From Leisingera sp. S132 (GTDB lineage Bacteria; Pseudomonadota; Alphaproteobacteria; Rhodobacterales; Rhodobacteraceae): a DNA stretch of 64,000 bases. Location: NCBI RefSeq assembly GCF_025144465.1, contig NZ_CP083553.1, positions 1,176,001 to 1,240,000 on the forward strand. Direction: 5' to 3'. The notes beneath the pieces were generated by a model. That model did not search any database. It was not told the origin of the DNA and worked only from the letters and a program-made list of their open reading frames with translations. Positions 38,480-47,209 of this stretch are shown piece by piece (position 1 is the first letter of the stretch; each line of letters begins with the position of its first letter). The position numbers were made by a program, and so were the translations under genes.

Positions 38480-39375
38480 CTGCGAAACATGCCTTTGTCG
38501 CTGCCCATAAGGCTCTTTATCCCATTTCCCTGCTCTGTCGCATTCTGGGGATCGGCCGCAGTTGGTTTTATGGTTTTACTCAGTCGCAACCAACCCGAGA
38601 TCAGCGGCAAAAGCTGCGTACCGACCGGGACGCCGAGTTGCTGCCAAAGATAAAAGCGGCGTTTTCTCAAAGCAAAAAACGATATGGGTCAAAGCGGGTC
38701 CACCAGGATCTGAAAGCCGATGGCGAGGCAGTCTCGGAGCGTCGCGTCGCCAGAATAATGAAGGAAAACAGTATCTCACCGCGTCTGCGCAAGCGCCGGA
38801 AGCCGCGCACGACTGACAGCAATCACTCTTTGAAACCATCGCCGAATTTGCTGGAGCAGCAGTTCGATTGTTCCGTTCCAAACCGGGTTTGGCTGGCCGA
38901 CATTACCTACGTCGATACGGACGAAGGATGGCTCTACGTCGCCGCCATCAAAGACATGGCAACACGTGAAATCGTCGGCTGGGCCATGGACGGTCATCTG
39001 CGATCCAAACTGTGCTGTGATGCCTTGAACATGGCCCTGGGGCGGCGTGGTCCGGTGCCTGGGCTCATTCACCATTCGGATCGCGGCGTGCAATACGCTG
39101 GCAGCGAATACCGTGCGCTGCTCGGGTCCGCGAAGATCATCCAATCAATGAGCCGAACCGGCGAATGCCTGGATAACGCTCCAATGGAAAGTTTCTTCGC
39201 ATCACTGAAAAAGGAACTGGTTCACCGGGAGCGCTTCAAAACGCGCGCCCAGGCAAAGGCGGCGATCTTCGAATACATTGAGGTCTTCTACAATCGCCAG
39301 CGACGTCATTCTGCCATCGGCTACCAAACCCCCGCGCAAGCATACGAAACCATGGCTTGGAAAAGCGCAGCGTAG
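38476..39375 (+). CDS. IS3-family OrfB transposase, copy 1
   Basis: The 299-residue integrase-type DDE protein has an N-terminal HTH_21 region (RYGSKRVHQDLKADGEAVSERRVARIMKE) and an rve core with VWLADITYVDTDEG (first Asp), HHSDRGVQYAG (second Asp) and NAPMESFFASLKKELV (Glu). The start ATG overlaps the orfA stop (ATGA) and is one frame back relative to orfA. Complete. Confidence 0.92.
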   Translation: MTAKHAFVAAHKALYPISLLCRILGIGRSWFYGFTQSQPTRDQRQKLRTDRDAELLPKIKAAFSQSKKRYGSKRVHQDLKADGEAVSERRVARIMKENSISPRLRKRRKPRTTDSNHSLKPSPNLLEQQFDCSVPNRVWLADITYVDTDEGWLYVAAIKDMATREIVGWAMDGHLRSKLCCDALNMALGRRGPVPGLIHHSDRGVQYAGSEYRALLGSAKIIQSMSRTGECLDNAPMESFFASLKKELVHRERFKTRAQAKAAIFEYIEVFYNRQRRHSAIGYQTPAQAYETMAWKSAA

Positions 39376-39553
39376 GGTCAATAATCAAACTGTCCGGAAA
39401 TCGGGACGAACTCCAGTCTGGCGAAATTCGCTGCAAGACAGCGATGAACGTGCCGCACTTGCGAACGAATGCTGCGTCAGCGAAGCCCAATGAACTTCGT
39501 CCCTGTTGCCGGACACCAGGGTAATTTACCCCTGTCCAGGAAAGGAGCATGGA

Positions 39554-39850
39554 ATGGGACAAACGAGACGGACGTTCACAGATGAATTCAAAGCCGCAGC
39601 GGTTGGTCGGCTTTATAAGCCTGGTGCTACACAAGGTGGTGTTGCCAAGGAGCTTGGAGTGACGAGCTCGCAATTGAAGACGTGGCGCTTGGAGATCGAA
39701 GCGGCGGGATCAATGGCGGCACTGCGCAGGCAGCAGGCGGATGCGGCGGAACTGGATCGTCTACGGAAGGAAAACAAACGTTTGAAGGTGGAAAATGAAA
39801 TCCTTGAGAAAGCTTCCGCTTTTTTCGCCTCAAGGGCAGCGAAGACATGA
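39554..39850 (+). CDS. IS3-family OrfA, copy 2
   Basis: Identical to the 98-residue OrfA of copy 1 except LKTWRL in the helix-turn-helix region where copy 1 has LKPWRL. A proline in that helix makes copy 1 the more likely mutant version, and Thr the ancestral residue. The slippery site T-TTT-TTC is at 39820-39826. Confidence 0.9.
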   Translation: MGQTRRTFTDEFKAAAVGRLYKPGATQGGVAKELGVTSSQLKTWRLEIEAAGSMAALRRQQADAAELDRLRKENKRLKVENEILEKASAFFASRAAKT

Positions 39851-40746
39851 CTGCGAAACATGCCTTTGTCGCTGCCCATAAGGCTCTTTATCCCATTTCC
39901 CTGCTCTGTCGCATTCTGGGGATCGGCCGCAGTTGGTTTTATGGTTTGACTCAGTCGCAACCAACCCGAGATCAGCGGCAAAAGCTGCGTACCGACCGGG
40001 ACGCCGAGTTGCTGCCAAAGATAAAAGCGGCGTTTTCTCAAAGCAAAAAACGATATGGGTCAAAGCGGGTCCACCAGGATCTGAAAGCCGATGGCGAGGC
40101 AGTCTCGGAGCGTCGCGTCGCCAGAATAATGAAGGAAAACAGTATCTCACCGCGTCTGCGCAAGCGCCGGAAGCCGCGCACGACTGACAGCAATCACTCT
40201 TTGAAACCATCGCCGAATTTGCTGGAGCAGCAGTTCGATTGTTCCGTTCCAAACCGGGTTTGGCTGGCCGACATTACCTACGTCGATACGGACGAAGGAT
40301 GGCTCTACGTCGCCGCCATCAAAGACATGGCAACACGTGAAATCGTCGGCTGGGCCATGGACGGTCATCTGCGATCCAAACTGTGCTGTGATGCCTTGAA
40401 CATGGCCCTGGGGCGGCGTGGTCCGGTGCCTGGGCTCATTCACCATTCGGATCGCGGCGTGCAATACGCTGGCAGCGAATACCGTGCGCTGCTCGGGTCC
40501 GCGAAGATCATCCAATCAATGAGCCGAACCGGCGAATGCCTGGATAACGCTCCAACGGAAAGTTTCTTCGCATCACTGAAAAAGGAACTGGTTCACCGGG
40601 AGCGCTTCAAAACGCGCGCCCAGGCAAAGGCGGCGATCTTCGAATACATTGAGGTCTTCTACAATCGCCAGCGACGTCATTCTGCCATCGGCTACCAAAC
40701 CCCCGCGCAAGCATACGAAACCATGGCTTGGAAAAGCGCAGCGTAG
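39847..40746 (+). CDS. IS3-family OrfB transposase, copy 2
   Basis: The 299-residue DDE transposase equals OrfB of copy 1 apart from WFYGLTQ (copy 1 WFYGFTQ) and NAPTESF (copy 1 NAPMESF). The second change sits two residues from the catalytic Glu; many IS3 transposases have M or T here, so both may be active. Start overlaps the orfA stop. Confidence 0.92.
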   Translation: MTAKHAFVAAHKALYPISLLCRILGIGRSWFYGLTQSQPTRDQRQKLRTDRDAELLPKIKAAFSQSKKRYGSKRVHQDLKADGEAVSERRVARIMKENSISPRLRKRRKPRTTDSNHSLKPSPNLLEQQFDCSVPNRVWLADITYVDTDEGWLYVAAIKDMATREIVGWAMDGHLRSKLCCDALNMALGRRGPVPGLIHHSDRGVQYAGSEYRALLGSAKIIQSMSRTGECLDNAPTESFFASLKKELVHRERFKTRAQAKAAIFEYIEVFYNRQRRHSAIGYQTPAQAYETMAWKSAA

Positions 40747-40786
40747 GGTCAATAATCAAACTGTCCGGAAATCGGGACGAACTCCA

Positions 40787-41082
40787 CAAAAAGTGAATGA
40801 CCGAAAAGTCCCGCACTGTGTGAGTTCACCGGTTCCAAAACCTCGCAGCCGCAGCGAACGGCCGGAACGGCGGGCTGCGCCGCGGCATGAAACCTCGGCG
40901 GGTTGCGTCAAACGGCCGAGTTTGCAAAGGGTGCTTTCTGCGCAAAGCGGATGCGCGACGTTACCCAGGCTGCACCCGCAGCGAACGGCAGCAAGGTCCG
41001 GCCCCCCCCGATTGATTTTTTCCGCCGCCTTTGCCTAGATACCCGCAAGCCCTTGATTGCAAACCACGGGGAAAGAGGCGGG
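40787..41082. other. Intergenic remnant with no complete gene
   Basis: About 300 bp follow the IS3 element. The first 20 bases repeat TGAATGACCG (40794-40803), also present just before IS3 copy 1 (38107-38116), so the IS elements split a host intergenic repeat. The rest has no convincing frame; ACGGGGAAAGAGGCGGG just before 41083 looks like the old ribosome site of the pseudogene that follows. Confidence 0.5.
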
Positions 41083-41533
41083 ATGCTGTATCGGATTTGG
41101 CTGTTCCGGGCCGCGGTGGCGGGGTGGTGCTGGCGCTCCTGGCGCTTGTCAATTCTCCGGCCCGGGCGGGGGAGCGGATTGCGCTGGTGGTGGGCAATTC
41201 GAACTATGCCCATACCGCGCCGCTGGCCAATCCCGGCAATGATGCGCGGGTGATGGCGGCAGCGCTGGAGGGGGCGGGGTTCGAGGTGACCACGCTCTTG
41301 GATGCGGATCTGGGCGGTATGAAACAGGCGCTCTTGCGGTTCGGGCGGCGGCTGCGCGGCGAGGGGGGGAGGCCGGGCTGCGCCAGGAAGTGGTGATGGA
41401 GGACCGCGACGGGCTGCAGGAGCTGCGCCTGCGGCCGCTGGGGCAGGTCACCTGGATCACGCTGACGCTGAGCGGCGTTTATCCCGGCAGCAGGTACCGC
41501 GATACCGCGGTCAGCGAGGTGCAGTTCCGCTGA
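41083..41533 (+). pseudogene. Decayed caspase-family (peptidase C14-like) gene
   Basis: Three pieces in different frames make one damaged gene. The first is a signal-peptide start (MLYRIWLFRAAVAG). After a frameshift comes VLALLALVNSPARAGERIAL-VVGNSNYAHTAPLANPGNDARVMAAALEGAGFEVTTLLD, the N-terminal caspase p20 pattern. At a G-run near 41360-41370 the frame changes again to a short C-terminal piece (ITLTLSGVYPGSRYRDTAVSE) like the end of NADase-type glycan-binding domains. The catalytic His/Cys region is missing, so an internal deletion joined the two ends. It lies just beyond the IS cluster, a likely cause. Confidence 0.75.
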
Positions 41534-41600
41534 GCGCGGGCGGTTTTTGCGGCTGCTGTGCCGGGGCGTCCCGGCCCAGGGAGCGGAAACCGGCCCCGCG

Positions 41601-42023
41601 TCAGGCCGTGGCGCATTGCGGCGGGGTGCATATCTCCCACATATCCTGCAGCGCGCTCAGCACCTTTTTGGTGCCGGCGGCGGAGCTTGGCTTGATGATG
41701 TAGCCGCTCACGTTGCGGTGGTAGGCACGGGCGATGTCCTTGGGGTTGTCCGAAGTGGTGAACATGAACACGATGTTGCCGGAAATCTCGTCCTTGGCGC
41801 GCAGTTCCTCAAGAAACTCATGCCCGTTCATGCGCGGCATGTTGATGTCCAGCAGGATGAAGAACGGGCGCGGCAGGTCCCGCGCGCGTTCAGTGGTGAG
41901 GATCTCCAGCGCCTCCAGGCCGTCGCAGGCCCGCACGATCCTGGCTGACGGGGACTGCTTTTTCAGCGTGCGCTCCAGGATGAGCGCATCCACGTCATTG
42001 TCCTCAACCAGAAGGATGTTCAT
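41601..42023 (-). CDS. Single-domain response regulator
   Basis: The 140-residue protein is one receiver domain (MNILLVEDNDVDALILERTL) with phospho-acceptor Asp59 in FFILLDINMPRMNG, the conserved Thr/Ser in FMFTTSD and Lys in YIIKP. It belongs to the Rcp1-like group used with phytochrome-type or CHASE kinases and has no output domain. It lies 15 bp downstream of the CHASE kinase gene on the same strand and is its likely partner. Confidence 0.9.
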   Translation of the reverse strand: MNILLVEDNDVDALILERTLKKQSPSARIVRACDGLEALEILTTERARDLPRPFFILLDINMPRMNGHEFLEELRAKDEISGNIVFMFTTSDNPKDIARAYHRNVSGYIIKPSSAAGTKKVLSALQDMWEICTPPQCATA

Positions 42024-42038
42024 TCAGTATTCTCCACG

Positions 42039-43874
42039 TCAGGCGGCTTTGTCTTGGTGTTCTGCCGGGGCACTGCGCCCCTGGCCCGGCCAGCTAAACC
42101 GGAATTCGGCGCCGTGTCCAACCTCTGATTCCACGGTCACCTCAAACCCGTGCTGTTCCACAGATTTCTTGACGATGGCGAGGCCTATGCCGGTGCTTTC
42201 CGGCTCACCGGCGCGGCGCAGCGTCTGAAAGACATCGAAGATCCTGCTGTGGTAGTCAGGAGCGATGCCGGCGCCGTTGTCGCAGACCGAGACGTCGTAG
42301 CGGCTTCCTTTATCCTCCACTGTGACAGTGATCTGTGCCTGTTCCGGGTCGGGGTGGTACTTGACCGCATTACCCACAAGGTTTTCCAGCACGCGGACAA
42401 AGTTGAAGGTATCCGTGGTGATGCGGGTTGCGTTGCCGCTCAGCTCCAGCTGGGTGCCGGACAGGCCAAAGTCGGACCGCAGCGCCTTGATCATATCCTG
42501 CAGGCACAGCTCCGCGTCTTCGGCTGAATGCACGCCGGTCCGCGCATATTCCATCACCCCCTGCGTCAGGTTGTTCATCCGGGCCACCCGTTCGGTGATC
42601 CGGGCCAGGTTGGCGGCCACATCCGGGTCTGCATCAGCGGAGTTGAAGTAGTCTTCCAGGTCTTCCTGGATCATCTCCGTCAGCGCCCCGATACCGCGCA
42701 CCGGCGTCTTCAGGTCGTGGGAGGTGATGTAGACAAACTGCTCCAGCTCGTCGTGGGCCTTCTCGAGCCTCAAGGTCTTTTCCTTCAGGTCCGCGGTGAC
42801 CCGGTCCGCATAGGCCCTGGCGCGCCTGCCGGAGCGCGCCATGAGGAACAGCAGCGAAATCACCAGCGTTTCGATCACCAGGCCGCCGATCAGGATCAGC
42901 ACCGGCTGGGAGTAGGAGTGCGCTTGCCGGAAGCCGAGGCTGGTACGGAAGTCGAGTGTCCAGGTGCGGCCGTAAATCTCCATCTCGACCGTCTCGGAGA
43001 ACCGGGGGGCCGGGTCGAACTGAGGGTCCGCCGGATCATGTTCGTCATAGATCGTCTCGCCGCCGTCACTGATGCTGAAGCGCACGTGCCGGAGGTCCTT
43101 GGACAGCAAGCCCGCCATCAGCTTGCGGACCACAAAGGGCGCATAAACCATGCCGTCCAGATGCCGTTCGTCCGGTGCGGCGCTGGTGCTGATGCCGCCG
43201 GTGTAAAAGGGGGCATAGAACAGGAAACCCGGAGTGCTGCTTTCATCCTGCACCAGCACGATCGGGCCGGTGATCCGGGCTTCGCCTGTTGCGCTGCTGG
43301 CCAGGGCTGCTGTCCGGCGGTTCACCTCATGCGCGACATCCAATCCAACCGCTGCGGCGTTGATGTCTTCCGGCTCGATAAAGGAGATGGGCAGGCGGAT
43401 GCTGTTTTCGTGATCCGGGTAAACGGCGAACCCTGGCCGCTCCTGACGCCGGGTCTGCAGATAGCTTTCGAAGTCGCCCGGCTCGACATGATGAATGATG
43501 CCGATGCCGTTGATCCCGGCATAGCGTTTGTCCACACGCAGGGAACGCGCAAATTCCTTCCACTCCTGATAACTCATGTCACCGCCATGGGACTGTACTG
43601 CGGAAACACCGGCCCAGAGCGCGTCCTCATATTTCGCCATCCGGGCGGAAATCAGGCCGACCGCCTGGTCGCGTGCGGCCTTGAAGGCGTTTTCGGTGCG
43701 GGTCTCGGTCTGCGCCTTGGCGTAGTACCAGGCCCCGAGGGTCATCATCAGCGACAGGCCGATGATCAGAACATGGATCAGCGAGAGATGGCTGTGGCTG
43801 AAAAGCCGGCGCCAATTTTGCAATCTAGAGGAATGTTCCGGCATGTAATCGCAATCCCTTGCCCACCAGTTCAT
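42039..43874 (-). CDS. CHASE-domain sensor histidine kinase
   Basis: The 611-residue membrane kinase has one transmembrane segment near residues 30-50, a periplasmic CHASE domain (about 75-290, with GINGIGIIHHVEPGDFESYL and PISFIEPEDINAAAVGLDV) and a second segment near 325-345. HisKA follows with TSHDLKTPVRGIG, and the ATPase domain has LVGNAVKYH, DNGAGIAPDYHSRIFD and STGIGLAIVKK. CHASE domains bind small extracellular ligands; which one is unknown. The start could also be the ATG at 43844. It is followed by its receiver gene. Confidence 0.9.
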   Translation of the reverse strand: MNWWARDCDYMPEHSSRLQNWRRLFSHSHLSLIHVLIIGLSLMMTLGAWYYAKAQTETRTENAFKAARDQAVGLISARMAKYEDALWAGVSAVQSHGGDMSYQEWKEFARSLRVDKRYAGINGIGIIHHVEPGDFESYLQTRRQERPGFAVYPDHENSIRLPISFIEPEDINAAAVGLDVAHEVNRRTAALASSATGEARITGPIVLVQDESSTPGFLFYAPFYTGGISTSAAPDERHLDGMVYAPFVVRKLMAGLLSKDLRHVRFSISDGGETIYDEHDPADPQFDPAPRFSETVEMEIYGRTWTLDFRTSLGFRQAHSYSQPVLILIGGLVIETLVISLLFLMARSGRRARAYADRVTADLKEKTLRLEKAHDELEQFVYITSHDLKTPVRGIGALTEMIQEDLEDYFNSADADPDVAANLARITERVARMNNLTQGVMEYARTGVHSAEDAELCLQDMIKALRSDFGLSGTQLELSGNATRITTDTFNFVRVLENLVGNAVKYHPDPEQAQITVTVEDKGSRYDVSVCDNGAGIAPDYHSRIFDVFQTLRRAGEPESTGIGLAIVKKSVEQHGFEVTVESEVGHGAEFRFSWPGQGRSAPAEHQDKAA

Positions 43875-44041
43875 TCTGCTTTTACGCGATTAATATTGTG
43901 TGAACAAACCTTTTGGGAGTGGCATGTTTTCTTGCGTCAGGCCGGAGATTCGGACTCCCTTCTGCTTCGATGCGGGACCGCCTTGCGTGGCCTCGGCAAG
44001 CCCTTGAATTTGAATTGCCTGCCGGGTCAAAGTTTCGCGGC

Positions 44042-45055
44042 TTAGCGCAGCGAAGAGCGTTTCAGCAGCCGAACCGCGTCCGGCCGGTCCAGCAGGGAGC
44101 GGTTCACGTCCAGCCCGTGGGCGCCGCGTGTGTGGGCCGCCGGCAGGGTGCCGGGGCGGGTGGCCCAGAAATCCTCGGGCAGCACCTGACGGGTGACCGG
44201 ATCCAGGAAGGTGCTCTCGGCCGCGATGCCCTCGGCATAGATGATATGGTGCTGGTCGAACAGGATCTGGAAGTAGTCGGTAAAGCCGCCGTCGAGCACG
44301 ACCACGCTGCCGCCGTTCACCAGATCGCGGGCGCGCACCAGCAGTTCCGGCGCGCCGGCGCCGATCTCATCCCTGCGCTGGTAGACCATCAGCCGGTGGC
44401 TGGGGCTGACGATCAGGTCGTTGGAATTGTTGAGGGCACCCTTGCGGATCAGGATCGGCGCCAGATCGCCCACCGCGCGCAGGGTGGACTGGCCGACCCA
44501 GCGCACCTCCTGGATGCCGTCGTCGCGGGTCAGCACCCGGTCGCCTGCGCGCATCTCTTCGATCGGGCGCTGTTCGCCGGTCGACAGGGTGATGCGGGTG
44601 CCGCGGGTAAAGGAGACGCAGGCCGACTGCGCCAGCTTGCGCCGGGCCGGTTCGCGCGCAGCCTTCACCAGCGTGTAGGGCATCTGGGTCTGCAGCGGCG
44701 CCAGCGGCACCAGGAAAATGGCAGCGATATAGCCCTCTGCGTCGGCTTCCACCATCACCAGGGTCTCAGTGTTGGGGCCGCGGTCAGGCATCAGGGTCAG
44801 CAGGCAGTCAAGATGCAGCACCGCGCCGGGGGTGCCGATGGCGCTGCCTTCCGCAATGGTGAAACTGCCGTCGTGATGGGCGGCGATGCCAAGGCGCTGC
44901 GGCGGGGCCGGGCCGTCGAGCAGATAGATGTCGTCCAGCACCAGATCTTCCAGCACGCCAAGCGGGTCGCCCGCGTTGGCGCCGTATTCGACACGGAAAC
45001 GCTCGGCCGGGTAGGCCTGAACGGAAGAGAGGCTGGCAGTCACTGTCTGTCCCAT
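44042..45055 (-). CDS. Hint-domain protein
   Basis: From the ATG at 45055 the product has 337 residues. The first 150 form a beta-rich region of unknown role (LVLDDIYLLDG, GTPGAVLHLDCLLTL). The Hint fold begins at ACVSFTRGTRITLSTGEQRPIEEMRAGDRVLTRDDG and runs to FDQHHIIYAEGIAAEST, like intein or Hedgehog self-splicing modules. The first-position Cys is present, but the His-Asn end of true inteins is not evident, and nothing follows that would be spliced. Such proteins are frequent in Roseobacter genomes. A longer frame to 45220 lacks start support. Confidence 0.8.
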   Translation of the reverse strand: MGQTVTASLSSVQAYPAERFRVEYGANAGDPLGVLEDLVLDDIYLLDGPAPPQRLGIAAHHDGSFTIAEGSAIGTPGAVLHLDCLLTLMPDRGPNTETLVMVEADAEGYIAAIFLVPLAPLQTQMPYTLVKAAREPARRKLAQSACVSFTRGTRITLSTGEQRPIEEMRAGDRVLTRDDGIQEVRWVGQSTLRAVGDLAPILIRKGALNNSNDLIVSPSHRLMVYQRRDEIGAGAPELLVRARDLVNGGSVVVLDGGFTDYFQILFDQHHIIYAEGIAAESTFLDPVTRQVLPEDFWATRPGTLPAAHTRGAHGLDVNRSLLDRPDAVRLLKRSSLR

Positions 45056-45259
45056 CTGCGGGTCTGTCTTGGTCCATATGTGGGCGCGCGCAGGGCGCTG
45101 TCCAACAAAAATGCCTGCGGAATGTGGCACAATGGCGGTGGAACGGGGCTGATTTTCCGGCAGCTTCACGATTGGGTCAGCCGCCGTCCGGGGCTGGCCT
45201 TTGGCGGGCGGGCGGTGCACTCTCCGGCAAACGGTGAAGAATCCGGAGGGAGGAAAACG

Positions 45260-46039
45260 ATGGATCTGGGTATTTCGGGCAAGCGCGCGCTGGTCTGTGC
45301 CAGCAGCAAGGGGCTGGGCCTTGGCTGCGCAGAGGCGCTGGCGGAGGCCGGTGTGAACCTGGTGATGAACGCCCGCGGTTCAGAGGCGTTGGAGGCCTCG
45401 GCGCAGGCCATCCGTGACCAGTACGGCGTAGATATGGTGACGGTGGCTGCGGATGTCGCCACGCCGCAGGGCCAGAAGCAGGTGCTGGATGCGGCAGAGG
45501 GCGTCGATATCCTGGTCACCAACGCGGGCGGTCCGCCGCCGGGCATGTGGACCGATTGGGACCGCGAGGATTTCATCAAGGCCCTGGATGCCAACATGCT
45601 GGCGCCGATTGCGCTGATGAAGGCGCTGCTGCCCGGCATGATGGAGCGCGGCTGGGGCCGGGTGGTCAACATCACCTCGGTTTCGGTCAAATCGCCGGTG
45701 TCGGTGCTGGGGCTGTCGAACTCGGCCCGTGCAGGGCTGACGGGCTATGTCGCGGGCACTTCGCGGCAGGTGGCGGGCCACGGCGTCACCATCAACAACC
45801 TGCAGCCGGGCATCCATGCCACCGACCGCGCCGTGGCGCTGGATGGCGGCGCGGCCAAGGCGCAGGGGATCACCCCCGAAGAAGCGCAGAAACAGCGGTT
45901 TGCCACCATTCCCGCGGGCCGCTATGGCACCCGGCAGGAATTTGGTGCCGCCTGCGCCTTCCTGTGTTCGCAGCACGCGGGCTTTATCGTCGGGCAGAAC
46001 ATCCTGCTGGACGGCGGCGCCACCAACAGCACGATGTAA
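45260..46039 (+). CDS. SDR-family oxidoreductase lacking the YxxxK motif
   Basis: The 259-residue product starts at ATG 45260 after GGAGGGAGGA; an open frame reaching far upstream is only the antisense of the Hint gene. It has a Rossmann start (GKRALVCASSKGLGLGCAEAL) and the NAG motif variant TNAGGPPPGMW. The usual catalytic Tyr-x-x-x-Lys is replaced by Ser/Asn-x-Ala-Arg (LGLSNSARAGLTGY). This matches the BKR-like SDR subgroup (cd05344-like, from memory), which lacks the standard tetrad. Substrate unknown. The AlkC/AlkD-like gene follows 15 bp later. Confidence 0.85.
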   Translation: MDLGISGKRALVCASSKGLGLGCAEALAEAGVNLVMNARGSEALEASAQAIRDQYGVDMVTVAADVATPQGQKQVLDAAEGVDILVTNAGGPPPGMWTDWDREDFIKALDANMLAPIALMKALLPGMMERGWGRVVNITSVSVKSPVSVLGLSNSARAGLTGYVAGTSRQVAGHGVTINNLQPGIHATDRAVALDGGAAKAQGITPEEAQKQRFATIPAGRYGTRQEFGAACAFLCSQHAGFIVGQNILLDGGATNSTM

Positions 46040-46054
46040 GGAGGGGCAGGGCGC

Positions 46055-47179
46055 ATGGACGGCGGGTTTTCCCTGAAGGACCAGTTGTTTAACCGGGGCA
46101 AGGTTCGCTATCTGGCGGGCCTGTTCGCGGCTGCGGACGGCGGGTTCGATGCTGATGCTTTCGAGACCAAGGTGATGGCAGACCTGCCGGCGCTCGAGCT
46201 GAAACAGCGGATGACGCTCATTGCGGATGTGCTGGCGGATCACCTGCCGGAGGCGCTGCCCGAGGCCGCGCCGGTGCTGCTGAAGGCGCTGCCGCCGCCC
46301 TTGGACCCGTCGAAAACCGATGATGATTTCGGAGATTTCATCTTTGCTCCCTTGGGCGAATATGTGGCCGCCAGGGGGATCGGGGCGCATCCGGAGCTGT
46401 CGCTGGACCTGCTGGAAGAAATCACCCAGCGGTTTTCCATGGAATGGGCGATCCGCCCGTTCCTGAACCGCTGGCCGGCAGAGGTGCTGGCGCGGATGGA
46501 GCTATGGGCCAGCCACTCCAGCTATCACGTCCGCCGCCTGGTCAGTGAAGGCACCCGGCCGCGGCTGCCCTGGGGTGAGGCGGTGGGATTGCAGCTGGAT
46601 GAGCCGCTGCCGCTGCTGGACCGTCTGCATTCCGACCCGACCCGTTATGTCACCCGGTCAATCGCCAACCACCTGAACGACGTCGCCAAGAAAGACCCGG
46701 ATCTGGTGATGGACCGTCTGGAGCACTGGCAGGCAGCCGGGGCGCAAGCGGCCAAGGAATTGGACTGGATGACCTCCCACGCGCTGCGCGGGCTGGTCAA
46801 GGCAGGGCACCCGCGGGCAATGAAGATGCTGGGCTATGACCCGGATCTGGCGCTGGGCGTAGAAATCGCGCTGAAAGCGCAGGATGTGCGGATTGGCGAA
46901 GCTCTGGAGTTCTCGGTGCATCTGGAGGGACAGGCAGGTTCGCCCGTCCTGATCGACTATATCCTTCATTTTCAGCGGCCTGGCGGCAAGGTCTCGGCGA
47001 AAGTGTTCAAGCTGAAGCAATCGAAAATTTCTGGCAAATTGTTGAAATTGGACAAGCGCCACAAGCTGAAGGGCAACGCCACGACCTTTAAACTGGTGCC
47101 GGGGCCGCACCGGATTGAGCTGATGGTCAATGGCAGAGTGCGGGCCGAGGCGGAGTTTGAACTGCTGCCGGAGAGGTGA
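46055..47179 (+). CDS. HEAT-repeat DNA alkylation repair protein, AlkC/AlkD-like
   Basis: The 374-residue protein is mostly helical, with HEAT-like repeats and the block WASHSSYHVRRLVSEGTRPRLPW (about residues 150-172), typical of AlkC-type glycosylases, then IANHLNDVAKKDPDLVMDRL. A beta-rich C-terminal domain (about 270-374, VEIALKAQDVRIGEALEFSVHL) is like the immunoglobulin-like tail of AlkC. AlkC/AlkD enzymes remove alkylated bases such as 3-methyladenine. It follows the SDR gene closely; a functional link is not obvious. Confidence 0.8.
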   Translation: MDGGFSLKDQLFNRGKVRYLAGLFAAADGGFDADAFETKVMADLPALELKQRMTLIADVLADHLPEALPEAAPVLLKALPPPLDPSKTDDDFGDFIFAPLGEYVAARGIGAHPELSLDLLEEITQRFSMEWAIRPFLNRWPAEVLARMELWASHSSYHVRRLVSEGTRPRLPWGEAVGLQLDEPLPLLDRLHSDPTRYVTRSIANHLNDVAKKDPDLVMDRLEHWQAAGAQAAKELDWMTSHALRGLVKAGHPRAMKMLGYDPDLALGVEIALKAQDVRIGEALEFSVHLEGQAGSPVLIDYILHFQRPGGKVSAKVFKLKQSKISGKLLKLDKRHKLKGNATTFKLVPGPHRIELMVNGRVRAEAEFELLPER

Positions 47180-47209
47180 GCCTCAGCCACGTCATCGAAA
47201 AAATTTTCC

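Larger units (their letters stand above)
38120..39415 (+). mobile_element. IS3-family insertion sequence, copy 1 (1296 bp)
   Basis: The element starts TGAACTTCGTCCC and ends GGGACGAACTCCA, with about 24-bp terminal inverted repeats matching at 19 positions. It is flanked by a 3-bp duplication GTC (38117-38119 and 39416-39418). Genes orfA and orfB overlap as usual for IS3. It is nearly identical to copy 2; orfA here has Pro where copy 2 has Thr (LKPWRL/LKTWRL), and orfB differs at two residues. Confidence 0.92.
39491..40786 (+). mobile_element. IS3-family insertion sequence, copy 2 (1296 bp)
   Basis: Same ends and same length as copy 1, lying only 75 bp after it in the same orientation. Its own 3-bp duplication is CAA (39488-39490 and 40787-40789), so it inserted separately rather than arising by tandem duplication. 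The direct pair can recombine and delete one copy. Confidence 0.92.

Noticed and set aside
38120-40786. Composite transposon formed by the two IS3 copies
   Set aside because: Only 75 bp without a gene lie between them and each has its own target duplication, so they are two single insertions.
41031-41396. Intact 121-residue caspase-like gene
   Set aside because: The frame begins without a ribosome site, the natural start is in another frame, and it ends at a frameshift before the catalytic residues.
43913-45259. Open extension upstream of the SDR gene giving a 708-residue product
   Set aside because: The extension is antisense to the Hint gene, and a strong ribosome site precedes ATG 45260, where the SDR fold begins.
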